A stretch of 64,000 nucleotides of DNA from Mikania micrantha (taxonomy: Eukaryota; Streptophyta; Magnoliopsida; Asterales; Asteraceae), in contig CM018683.1 of the NCBI GenBank assembly GCA_009363875.1, positions 42,615,815 to 42,679,814 on the forward strand. The letters are read 5' to 3'. Positions 1 to 9,855 of the stretch are shown in pieces; position 1 is the stretch's first letter, and each line of letters opens with the position of its first letter. Below the pieces are notes generated by a model that saw nothing but the letters and a program-made list of their open reading frames with translations, was not told where the DNA came from and searched no databases. The translations under genes were made by a program, and so were the position numbers.

Positions 1-1640
1 TGAATACAAAGAACATTATTCTTGGAACCTAAGGGTTCGTATTTATGTCTTTGATTATCTAAGTGTTCTTGAGCCATTTAATCGCTTTCATAACCGTATC
101 AGAAATATCTTAATCACTAAGACTTTGTAAGGAGGAAAGGTTATTAAATAGAATGGAGAATAAGTATGAAGTCATGTATGAGTTTGTTATGAGTGGGGCT
201 AGTGTTAATATAGTGAGAATTTTGTTTACGTTTGAGAGTTGTCTTTTCCAATCTTGTATTGTTCCATCAATCCTTTAGTAAAATTCCATCCTGTTTGTGC
301 TTAATTCATTACTTTCTTCTCTGAATTCGTACGAGGTATGGTTGAATCTCCTTGTGAGATGGTCATCCATTCAACTTCTAACATCTGTAAACGAGTATCA
401 TTCTTTTTGGAGAACAATTGGCTTAGTGTATCCAAGGCTTGTTTCGGGAATTTATGTTCTTGAATGTGATCAAGATTCAAGAATCTCATCCTCAACAGTT
501 GCTTTGAGAATGAACATAGCCCGACTAGCCTTAATCTGCCACTTAACAAGTGCTCCATTGATGTTGTTCGGAGGTGCACGGGTTTGGTTCCATTGACAAT
601 GTTCCACAAATTGTCTCTAGAGATAACCCTTCAAATAGGTTTCCTAATTGTTATAATAATTGATGTGATTCAATATCTTGATTCCACCAATCACTTGAAA
701 CTCGTCTATTGTAGCGATTTGATCAGAATTTTTCTTAATAGGCAGCAGAATTCAATTTTCAATCAGTTTACGGTCTTCTTGCGATTGGAAGTTTTCAACC
801 AGGATCGGGTTTTGACCTTCCGCCTTCATTTAGAATCATCTTTGTTTCTTACTCGTCTTGCTTTGATACAAATTGTAAACTTGGTAATCAATCAGAGAAC
901 AAGAAACGATTCACACTTGCATAAAGGTAAGAGATTCTTATTTTTTTAAATTACTTGAACTTGGAACTAAGTAATGAACACACACACAAAACAAAACAAT
1001 GAACTAAGTATTTAATCTAAAAATAAACTTGCACAGAAAAAAACCTAACCTAATTCGACGTCACCTGAAAAACATAAGCATAACTCGATCTAGACTCAAA
1101 AAGAAAACAAACTTAATTAATTTTATTTACACTTCAGACCCTATGCTTTAAATCTACATCATAATCGCCCCTAGAGATCAATCCATATAACCTCACAATT
1201 TTTCCAACTATTCGACTTGATCGGTATTGTATTTCTCACATAACAAATTATCCACTATACACAGAAACAAATTCAACAAATACATCACACCCGAATATAT
1301 GAATATATTGTTCTTAAATAATTAATAGGCTATGAAATTTTTTTGGACTTTTGCTTTAAATATGTCATGAACTGTTGCAAGATATTATGGATTGTAAATT
1401 TGTAATTTTTGGCGAGTTTTATCTTATTTTGTTGTTTATTAATGGTGTTTAACAGGTGAGGTCGTGACATGTTACTAAACATATTATTTAATTATGTTAA
1501 ACATGTCATATTCGTGTTACCAGTTTATTATCAGGTTTGTGTTCATGTTTTGTGTAATTGATACATTTAATTAAACATGCCGTGCTAGTGTTTAGTATCC
1601 ATTTTAATCGTGTCATATTGCGTCTAAATACCGAGTATCT
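1..1640. other. AT-rich stretch, no gene recognised
   Basis: I see no recognisable gene. A 102-codon open frame on the minus strand (301-609) and a 121-codon one on the plus strand (584-949) show no motif I know, and the composition is AT-rich throughout. The stretch lies downstream of the RFI2-like exons on the minus strand, so it could belong to a very long intron or 3' flank of that gene, but I found no further matching exon. Confidence 0.4.
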
Positions 1641-1653
1641 CTATTGTAACTTT

Positions 1654-2290
1654 AGTGGGACTAACAAGGAGGTGGAGGATGACCATGTGACTATTAGAGG
1701 CTAGGAGGTGTCACAAACAACAAAGTTCAAATATCTAGGATCATTTGTCTAGAGTGACGGAGACATTGATTGCGACGTAACTCACCATGTCCAGTGAGGT
1801 TGCTACAAGTAGAGAGCAGCCACAAATATCACAAGAGGTTTACAGAAAAACTAAAAGGTAAATTCTATAGAGCCGAAGTTTGACTAGCCATGATGTATTA
1901 AACAGATTCTTGGTCAATCAAGAAGATTCAAGCGTGAAAGTTGGAGACGACAAAGATGAGGATGCTGAGATGGGTGTATGGGCACACAAGGTTTGATCGG
2001 ATAAGAAACGAAGCCTTCAGAGAAAGATTATAGGTATCGTGTATTTCAGACAAAGTAAGGGAAGGAAGACTGAGAAGGTTCAAACATGTGAGAAGAAGAA
2101 ACTTGTTGGCACTTGTACGAAGAGTAGGGAATCTCAATGTGGAGGGGAAGAGGTGTAGGGCCGACCTAGGTTGACATTGGATGATAAGATTCGACATGAT
2201 TTGTTAGAGTTGCACCTCTATGAGGCGATGATTAGTACAACAACATGTACCCAGTGTAATCCCACTATGTGGGGTCTGGGGGGAGAGATG
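1654..2290 (+). pseudogene. RTE-type LINE relic, C-terminal end of reverse transcriptase ORF
   Basis: Translation across stops and shifts gives the typical C-terminal tail of plant RTE-clade non-LTR ORFs: a KYLGSFVQSDGDID-like block near 1725, KLKGKFYRAEV near 1850, MRMLRWVYGHTRFDRIRNEA near 1960, then RLRRFKHVRRR near 2070 and a DLLELHLYEAM block near 2200. Several stop codons interrupt it and everything upstream of this tail (endonuclease, RT catalytic core) is absent. This is what 5' truncation during LINE insertion produces. It runs straight into sequence resembling an antisense Au-type SINE tail (about 2240-2345). It is non-functional. Confidence 0.75.
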
Positions 2291-2345
2291 AAGACATACC
2301 TTACCCCTACCCCAATGTGGCAGAGACTGCTTCGTGAGAGACCCC
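2240..2345 (-). repeat. Au/TS-type SINE 3' tail, antisense
   Basis: The plus strand reads acaacaacatgtacccagtg, then a stretch around a short inverted repeat (atcccac / gtgggg), then ttacccctacccc. This is the reverse complement of the 3' region of plant Au/TS-like SINEs, which ends in TTG repeats. It follows the LINE coding relic directly, so it is either a SINE inserted into the LINE or a shared 3' tail. Confidence 0.5.
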
Positions 2346-2369
2346 CGTCTCAAAAAAAATTAAAAATTA

Positions 2370-2372
2370 AAA

Positions 2373-2412
<40 letters not shown>
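2370..2412. repeat. (TA)n microsatellite
   Basis: An uninterrupted run of TA dinucleotides of about 40 bp that separates the LINE/SINE relic from a MITE-like insert. A second (TA)n run lies at 2604-2628. Confidence 0.95.
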
Positions 2413-2415
<3 letters not shown>

Positions 2416-2604
2416 GATGTTCAAATGAGAACTATTTAAACTTGAGAACTAAAAGAACCAATTTTAGCTACAAGTTTAGAAGGGTATAAAAGTAACTTCC
2501 ACTATTTTAAAAGGAAATTATTTTTATACCCCTTAAAATATGTGGTTCAAAATTAGTTCTTATGGTTCTTTGATATTTAATGGCTCTCAATGGAATAAGT
2601 CCCT
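2412..2604. mobile_element. Candidate short MITE inside a TA repeat
   Basis: About 190 bp between two TA microsatellites. The left edge reads tataggggatgttcaaatga and the right edge, on the other strand, reads tatagggacttattccattg, so the ends form an imperfect terminal inverted repeat. The interior is AT-rich and non-coding. A split TA repeat on both sides fits insertion into TA, but the family is not identified. Confidence 0.45.
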
Positions 2605-2628
2605 ATATATATATATATATATATATAT
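2604..2628. repeat. (TA)n microsatellite
   Basis: A second TA run directly right of the MITE-like segment, probably the other half of the interrupted TA repeat. Confidence 0.9.
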
Positions 2629-2635
2629 AACAAAC

Positions 2636-2913
2636 AAACTTAACCGGTATATTCCCACTTTTCAATAGGTTCTGGGGGGAAGGATGGACACAAATCTTAT
2701 CTTTATCCCAGTTGGGATAAAGATGCTGCTCTGAAGGAGTCCCCGGCTCAAATTTATCGTTTGAAGTTGATCATCCCAACATTTTTAACGTTCTTTTCAC
2801 AAAATAAGTAAAACAACGTTAAAATTAGTGCAATTTTGCTTTGGCCCCATAAGGGCCACGCATATAAACATTAACATTCTATGTATGTGTGCGCCGCAAA
2901 TGGGGCGCGCGCG
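2636..2913 (-). repeat. SINE copy 1 (inverted arm)
   Basis: Its reverse complement matches 3122-3386 over most of its length, including a TCCCAATTGGGATA-like block, GAGCCGGGGACTC, and GTGGGAATATAC near the tail. The tail part (about 2640-2740 reversed) resembles the Au/TS SINE 3' region. No coding capacity. Confidence 0.7.
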
Positions 2914-3118
2914 TGTGTGTGTATGAATTATTATTATTATTAAGTTTTTTAGAACAATAACACACAAAGAAGCAACAATACAATATAGTAAAACACACAA
3001 AATTATGTAAAAACAAATTAGAGGCCATGATCAATAGTAGAAGCTATTGAAGGCTTCAAATAAAGGTGAGAGACTTCTAGATTTTTTAGGCAAGAGAATA
3101 ATATCTTACAATCTTCAT

Positions 3119-3400
3119 AGTTTAACGCCCCATTTGCGGTGCACGCATATAATGTATATATGTGTGGGCCCTTAAGGGAAAAAGGAAAAGTGCACTAATT
3201 TTAACGTTATTTTAATTATTTGTGAAAATAACGTTAAAATCATTGGGATGATCAACTTCAAACGATAACTTTGAGCCGGGGACTCTTTCGGAGAAGCCTC
3301 TCTATCCCAATTGGGATAGGGGTAAGGTTTGTATCTATCCTTCCCCCCCAAGACCCTACTGAAAAGTGGGAATATACTGGTAAGGTGGTTGTTGTTGTTG
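3119..3400 (+). repeat. SINE copy 2 with (TTG)n tail
   Basis: Sense-oriented SINE-like sequence. It contains gagccggggactctttcgg, then ggggtaaggtttgtatctat, then gtgggaatatactgg, and ends in TTG repeats at about 3386-3400. This order matches the 3' half of Au/TS-type plant SINEs. With copy 1 it forms a long inverted repeat with a spacer of about 205 bp. Confidence 0.7.
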
Positions 3401-3480
3401 TAATCTTCATAGTTTAAGCAACTGGTAAAAAAATATATAGACTGGACACAGATGAGAAAACAGATACGAAATATGCTTAC

Positions 3481-3527
3481 TCAATAGCAGCAAGCCGAGA
3501 AAATTCACCAAATGGGCACCACCTCAC
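3481..3527 (-). CDS. RFI2: RFI2-like RING E3 ligase, exon 3 (partial gene)
   Basis: A 47-nt exon on the minus strand. It starts after a pyrimidine-rich acceptor ending in AG (complement of 3528-3529) and ends at a GTAAGC donor. It encodes VRWCPFGEFSRLAAIE in the phase left by exon 2. A WCPF block soon after the RING domain is the arrangement I recall for RFI2-type proteins. No later exon was found between here and position 1, where the sequence is SINE, MITE and LINE debris, so the C-terminal part is either lost, behind a very long intron, or outside the window. Confidence 0.65.
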
Positions 3528-3847
3528 CTGGAAAAAAAGGACCCTATATTAGTCATAAAAGGAATAAGTAAATGCAAACGTTTTAAATGACGAATTCATT
3601 CGACATGTATAAAAAGTTGGTTCCTTGTCTAGTCCACTCAATTTTCGGATGTTTTCAGCAACAAAAAACCCCATTAATTACAAAAAAAAATGCACACCAC
3701 TTGTGTTCTTGTAGATAATAATAACTCATCAAGAGAAGGTTACACTAAAATGTAATGATTATGAAGACAATCGCAATATAGTTAATTCATAACTAGAAAG
3801 TACAAATGAGATTTAAGGCATGTGAAAGGAAAATACATAAAACTTAC

Positions 3848-4017
3848 TGATTCATGATAAGCTAAATCATAAACATCTTCATGATTAACAAAATCATCAA
3901 TGTTTATTTCGGGAAATGGTCGGTAACCGTCTGCATAAAGCCATTGGCCTTTCTCAGTCTTTCTGCAGTTGGGACATTGCATCACTCCCTTCACGTTAAA
4001 TGCAGAACCAATGCAGT
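3848..4017 (-). CDS. RFI2: RFI2-like RING E3 ligase, exon 2 (second half of RING)
   Basis: A 170-nt minus-strand exon bounded by a TATAG acceptor (complement just above 4017) and a GTAAGT donor (complement just below 3848). It encodes DCIGSAFNVKGVMQCPNCRK, which supplies the second histidine-side loop and the final CPxC zinc ligands of the RING, then EKGQWLYADGYRPFPEINID and an acidic segment ending AYHES. The GQWLYA/FPE block after the RING is the hallmark I associate with RFI2 (red and far-red insensitive 2) E3 ligases, which act in phytochrome-linked photoperiod signalling. The reading frame is open and the phase agrees with exons 1 and 3. Confidence 0.8.
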
Positions 4018-5727
4018 CTATACCAAAAACAATAGAAACACAATTTACACCCGCATAAAAAATGTTTATAGAAATTTCAAAATCAGAGTATCTATGTTTG
4101 ACATAAGTTTGCTCATCTAATTTTTGAAATGAACAAAAAACTTAATCGTAAGGCATTTTGTGTAACTGGTTGGCAATAAGTTCTATCTATCAACACATGT
4201 ATTCATTACCGGGAGACAAGGTAGCTGATTTATATTGGACAAACTATACTCTTTCATGTGCAACTCCTATGTTAACCAACTAATAACAATATGCTTCAAC
4301 TTCTACCTTCACACCAATTAAGGACATTCTCAAATCTTAACCATTTCCTTGGTTTTAAAAAGCAAGAAACACACTGATGTGACAAGGTTTAAAACTAAAG
4401 CACAAAGCACAAAGCACAAAAGCACAGTCTGCCTCTATCTCTCTCAAAATTACTAGTTTATATAAATCAACTAAATACAATCCGTATACACACGTTATAC
4501 CCACAAAAATTTATAATGTCGTTTCTTTTTATTAGTATTAAATAGAAAAACATAACATAATAAATATAACAACTAATAAATAAAACAGAAAAGTTAAACA
4601 ATTCTTGAATTGCGTTGAGGTGACAAGGTCTAAGACCAAAGTACAAAAGAGCACCGCTTTTTGTACGCACGGGGCAAGGTGCTTATATCTCTTTTAATAC
4701 TTCTTATAATTCAAGCATCCCCTACCTAAATTTAACAATAAGTAAGCTTTTTATAAATAAAAGTTAATATACAAATTCCCTAGCTATACAACCTTAAAGT
4801 CTATTGTACAATTACTTAATGCACAAAAATTTGCAATGTACATGAGGTATGCGCCTCATCTACGCCTTAAATCGCTTTTTGGTGCACTTTTTGTGTGACC
4901 TACTGACAACATACGCCTGGGGCATGCGCCTAAGGTCGCCTTGCGTCCCAGACGTGCATTTTTAAGCCAAGATCATTCCAATTCAATTAACAATTCACCT
5001 GAAAAGTATATATCATGATTTAAAAAGCCAAATACATGCAAAATCATCACTTTTTTTACACAACATGAATGCTTAAACACTCAATGAGATAGCGGTATAC
5101 TTTACTGATTTACTTGATGTTGTAAAAATGACAAAATAACAAATGTTGCTTCTGTCTAATTCGGATCATCTCCTAAGCATTAATCAAACTCTTAAAGGAA
5201 AGTGGCAACACACTTATACATGTCTTACTCACGTTTAGCTTATTACCATCCAGTTCTTATATCAACATCAAGCATGACATGATCTCAAATCTTCAATACA
5301 AAAAACAATGTGTATAAACACACACACATATAAACTCCAAGCCTTTAACGAAGTCACTACAACTAACTCCTGGAAGATAAAGATGACCCTTGCACTCAAT
5401 AAGCAAATCAAGTCCAACTTTCATCCAAGGCATCAAGCATTACAATTTGATCACTGAATATCAAGAACAGTTCATGCATTGATCTCTAGTGCACCCCAGA
5501 TTCAAAAATTCACATCTGCCACAAGGGTTTAAGGCAGGCAAAAAGCTAACAACACAAACTAATTGACATTAACACATTATTGATTTGGATCACCGAATGT
5601 CAAAGAACACAAACTAATCCGTTATAACTAGTTACTGATATAGATTCCAAATCTCCAATCGGTACGTGAACGAGATGCAGTTGCAAACAAACATCACATA
5701 TTACAATCAAATCAAGCATTAACTGAC

Positions 5728-5869
5728 CTAGATGGAATTGATGGCCACATTGGAGCTTCGCCCAAGCACGATCACCATAATCCGTAACATCCTCCAGGCA
5801 AATTGAACAAGAAATGGACAACGCAGATTTACCTCTATCGTCTAGAAGATCTGCATCATCCGATCCCAT
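5728..5869 (-). CDS. RFI2: RFI2-like RING E3 ligase, exon 1 (start and first half of RING)
   Basis: Minus-strand exon from the ATG at 5869 (protein start MGSDDADLLDDRGKSAL) to a G|GTCAGT donor at 5728. It encodes CSICLEDVTDYGDRAWAKLQ, then CGHQFHL, the first six zinc ligands of a C3H2C3/C3HC4 RING finger; the splice splits the codon before DCIG. A longer open frame starts at 5923, but I prefer 5869 because RFI2-type proteins, as I recall them, start with a short acidic leader like this. The 5' flank (5870-6150) is CT-rich on the minus strand, as expected for a 5' UTR. Intron 1 is about 1.7 kb (4018-5727). Whether the gene is expressed cannot be told from the sequence. Confidence 0.8.
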
Positions 5870-5923
5870 GTGTAATTGACAACCACACGAACCCCAAATG
5901 CAAATCAATCTCTTTCCAACCAA

Positions 5924-7766
5924 ACAGAAGGAAGAATCTCTTTGGATGATCCTTTGATTGCAAGGTATGTTAATCTTGAATTGATGACTTGTTAGTCAAA
6001 ATAATCAAATCTTAGGGTTCAAAGAGAGGAGAATTGGAGCAGAAATCGAGCATAAATAGCGGTGATGGAGAGAGGGAGAATCGGATGAAATGATTTCACG
6101 AGGTCGTTGGTGTGGGGGCTGGGCGTTAGGTTTCAGGATACCAAATTTCGTTTCATAGCACGTTTCTTCATCAAATCAAACATTCATCTGAATTTAAATA
6201 CACTGATGAAAATTCTGATAATATAAAACAATTTTTTAATATAAAATGTCAAATTTCATATAATCTAATAATTTAATTAATAAAATAATATTATTATTTA
6301 TTTAAATACTAATTTCTTTAAAATTTTGTTTGTTTTAACATTTCATTTTAAAAAACTGTTTTATAAATTTTATATTTTATAATAAATTGGTTTTTGTAAA
6401 AAGTGTTTTTTAATATTGATATGGTTTTCATGTATTTAAATATCTTTTTAATATAAAAATATATTTAATGTTAGATGCATTTAACATGAGAAAGAGGCGG
6501 AAAATTAAAGATGAGGTGCTCTAAGAACATGACATGTATCCTTATAAACCTTTATTTTTTGCTATAGGTAGATTCCATTTGATGGTTCTTTTGCATACGA
6601 TGTTCAGTTGTTCACGTATGGTTCTAAAGTGTGAAGCCCGACAAATTAGTTTTCGGTTCGGTTTCACGGTCGGTTTTTTCAAACACTTGGTCGGTCAGTT
6701 TCAAAAGTTAAAACAATAATAAACGGTTTGTATTATGGCTTTCATTAAAAACCAAGACCGGACCTATGTGTGTGTAGAAACATAGATATATGTGCATACA
6801 AATTGGTATATCTATATATATACATATAATAGGTTACTATCTCGTATATTACACGAATTGAATAAAAACAAATAAAATTCGAAACGATTTTTTATTTAAA
6901 ATACGATTGAAATTCCAAATAACTTAATCTTTTAAATAATAAAATAACAATATTCTTTTTAAACAATTTTTTTTCAAAGCTTTTTTTAAACATTTCATAT
7001 TAAAAAAAGTTGTTTATTAAAAAATGCTAATTTATTGCAAAAGCATAGGATGTTATTTATTATTATATGAGCTGATAAAGAAATAAATTAATAATAAATA
7101 ATAATGACTTACAAATTACAAAAAAATCATTTGAGTTTAATATTATTGAAAATTTTTTATATATTATAAGAATTTGATTTTCAAAAAAGGATGTTTTTTA
7201 GCATTAAACTATTTTTTAGTATATTAAGAAATATTTTTTAATTATAATGTGCATAAATAATATAATTACTATTTAATATTAATATCTAATATATTTTTTG
7301 ATATTATTAATTTTTTTAAACTGGAAAGTTGAAAAAAGAAATTATCATTTAATAAGAGAGAGAAGTGGAAAAATTAGTGTAAGAATATTCTATATTGGTG
7401 AAACAGGTGCCCTAAATAATTTTTATTATATATTCTATATAATAGAAAGAAGTGGGAAAGTGTTCAAATGAAAACATTTGGATTAAACAATAATCCATTA
7501 ACTCAAATCTAAATGTTAATCTAAAACTTAAGCGTATAGCATTGCGTGATGTGTCATAATTCATATTTTTATTACATTAAGGTATTTTAGTCAATTCTAC
7601 CATATAAAAAAGTCAGAATTAATATGGTGATGTCACGTGTCACCCTTTAATATAATTTAATAAAGTTAATTATTTAAAGTTTTCCCCATCTTTTTATATA
7701 CACCCATAACTTTTTATACTATAATATTTTATTATAAAAATTGCACCATTTAACGCTTAGATGTGT
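5924..7766. other. 5' flank of the RFI2-like gene, then AT-rich intergenic DNA
   Basis: The first 250 bp hold the probable promoter and 5' UTR of the minus-strand gene. From about 6190 the sequence is strongly AT-rich with many T/A homopolymers. No coding region, RNA gene or clear repeat boundary is visible. Confidence 0.5.
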
Positions 7767-7822
7767 AAACAAGCCGAGTCGATCCCGAGCTCGATAAGGC
7801 TTGAGCTCGGCTCGTTTTGACA
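7767..7822. mobile_element. Partial hAT-like MITE end
   Basis: Contains gtgtaaacaagccgagtcga and a gagctcggctcg block, the same terminal motif as the full element at 8145-8592. Only one end is present. Confidence 0.45.
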
Positions 7823-8144
7823 AAGTAAATGATATAAAATGGGCCTAACACTTTTGTTACATCACTGTAATTAAATAATTGATACACTGTAACTCATATT
7901 TAATTTACAGCAATGTAAACCAAAGTTCGTTACTAAATTGTTTTAAATTTATCATAAATGTAAGTTTTACTTGATTTTGGACTAAAAATTTTGGATTTAT
8001 ATCGATGTAATGATCATAAACGTAAGATATTATTTTGATTTTTTTACAACAGTAAAGTACATCACTGTACTAAAATAAATGATATAAATTGATCTTAAAA
8101 CCTTTGTTACATCATTATAAATAAATAAAGATACAACGTAGCTA
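7821..8144. repeat. Diverged tandem duplication (left copy and start of right copy)
   Basis: The block with aaatgatataaaatgggcct, ttgttacatcactgtaatt and catatttaatttacagcaat (about 7825-7930) recurs as aaatgatataaattgatctt, ttgttacatcattataaat (about 8068-8125). The right copy resumes after the MITE as catatttaatttacaacaat near 8605. The copies are clearly diverged. Confidence 0.6.
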
Positions 8145-8592
8145 AGGGTGTAAACAAATCTAGCCGGCTCGTGTAATACTCGGGATCTCATTGGTAAAAG
8201 ACTTGAACGAGCCGAGCCTAAATGAGCCCGAGCTTAAGCCCAAAAATGTGGTTCGTTTAGTTGTCGAGCCCTAGCTTTACATAGTAAGCTCGGGCTAGCT
8301 CGCGAAGCCTTAACGAGCTTTTTATTTTTATAACTTTTATTTGTTACATTAATTGTATATTTGTAAAATTAATTATTTTTATATATAAAATTATGATAAA
8401 TATATTTAAATCTTATATTTTATTTTAAATTTGGAAAGTGAAATTATAAATATATATTAAATTAGTAATTATTCTAAATAAATTAAATAATTAAAATATA
8501 AATGGCTGAGCCGAGCTCGAGCCTTATTTTGTCTATACAATCCGAGCTTAAGCCTTAACGAGCTCGGGATCGGCTCAGCTCGTTTACACCCT
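8145..8592. mobile_element. hAT-type MITE, 448 bp
   Basis: Terminal inverted repeats AGGGTGTAAAC (8145-8155) and GTTTACACCCT (8582-8592). The subterminal regions are rich in GAGCTCGG/CCGAGCTC, a pattern common in plant hAT MITEs. The interior is AT-rich with no ORF. It interrupts the right copy of the local duplication, which gives an approximate empty site in the left copy. I could not find a clean 8-bp target duplication, perhaps because of age. Confidence 0.6.
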
Positions 8593-8793
8593 AAAGATGA
8601 CCCATATTTAATTTACAACAATATAAACCAAAAAACGTTAAAACTCGTTACAAAAAAAATGTGTTATGTTTATACTTGTTACATTGATGTAAATACGAAC
8701 ATCCGAAAATGATATATAATACCCGTTCACAGGAGTGCATTGTGATAACCCGTTCGCAACGCACAGAGGTCATAAGCCTAGTTAGTATTAATA

Positions 8794-8850
8794 TATGTGT
8801 GTGTGTGTGCGCGCGCTCGTGCACACACATATATTCACACACACACATAC
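8794..8850. repeat. (TG)n/(CA)n microsatellite pair
   Basis: A (TG)n run followed by GC-alternating sequence and then (CA)n, giving a palindrome-prone alternating purine-pyrimidine tract. No gene. Confidence 0.8.
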
Positions 8851-9079
8851 ATGTATATATATGTGTTTAGATTGAGTTAATGATTTATGTTTCATTAAAA
8901 AAAGTACATTTAGACTTTGTGTAATTAGAATGTCTTGAACTATAAAAAATTTGATCGAATAGTTTGATTTTTATTTTCTATGGTTTTGTTTTGGTTTTTA
9001 TTTTGAATGGTTTTGTTTTGTTTTTTGTTATTCAAAAATCGTTGTTGTTCCACTTAAAAACGTTAAAAATTGGACTACG

Positions 9080-9855
9080 TACACGACCCCTTTTTACTTT
9101 TACTATTTTGTGGGAGAAAACATGTGCAATCAAACATTTTTGGATACATATCACTTGCATGAGTTAGCTTTTTTACTATAAGTGCGAACATAACACTAGA
9201 AGTCCTTACATATCGAACCGATTAGTTTGCCATAGTGCAAAGCGTGGTAGTTTAAGATATATCTATTGGGTTTGAAAAACCTCACTTGGTTGATGGTAGA
9301 TCTACGCAAGTGTTTAACTGATCATCTCAAACATTACTATTGTTTGTGCTAGACAATAGTGGAAAGGCAAACAACATTCAAACAGTCAGCTTCGGTGTCG
9401 ACCACTTGTAGAAATAATACATAGACTACCTATCATTAACTATGCAATTTGTGATTATGTGATCTACAAACATTACTTACAAACAGTTTTTTCAAACATT
9501 TGTGATTATTTATACAAACATGTGTACACACCAACCTTGTGTTGACTATACTTGCATGTTTTCTTAGGGCGCTAAGACAAAAGCACGAGCAAGCAGGGAC
9601 TGAGATGTTGAGTCTCATGTATCATTTCTTGTTTATTTGTTGAAATAAGACATTGAACATTGTAACTTATGTTTTTGCAAATTGTCATGTTTTGTTATGG
9701 ATTTTCAAACGCTTCTGCACCGCTACTTTTTATTTATCACATTTGTGACCAAATTATGTTTCAAAAGCGGTCTTTTGTTATGTCTGATGACTAAGATCCT
9801 GGTTTGCCACGCCTTAAACGGTATGATTCCGTCAGTGGGAAATATAGGGTATGAC
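9080..9855 (+). repeat. Old LTR relic related to element A's LTR
   Basis: In the same order as the 3' half of element A's LTR (13,500-14,383) it shows: cacgacccctttttac, gtgggagaaaacat, agaagtcctt, gcgtggtag, ttgggttt then cctcact, cagcttcggt, accaaccttgtgttgac, ttgcatgttttct, gcacgag, and a terminal gggtatgaca. Divergence is high and the first half of the LTR and all internal sequence are missing. This is a degraded Ty3-type LTR fragment; the short ORFs within it are chance frames. Confidence 0.65.

Noticed and set aside
301..609. 102-codon minus-strand ORF
   Set aside because: No recognisable motif, AT-rich surroundings, overlapping open frames on the other strand; no support as a gene.
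2171..2413. ORF ending in repeated Tyr-Ile
   Set aside because: The tail is the (TA)n microsatellite; the front is the LINE relic already annotated.
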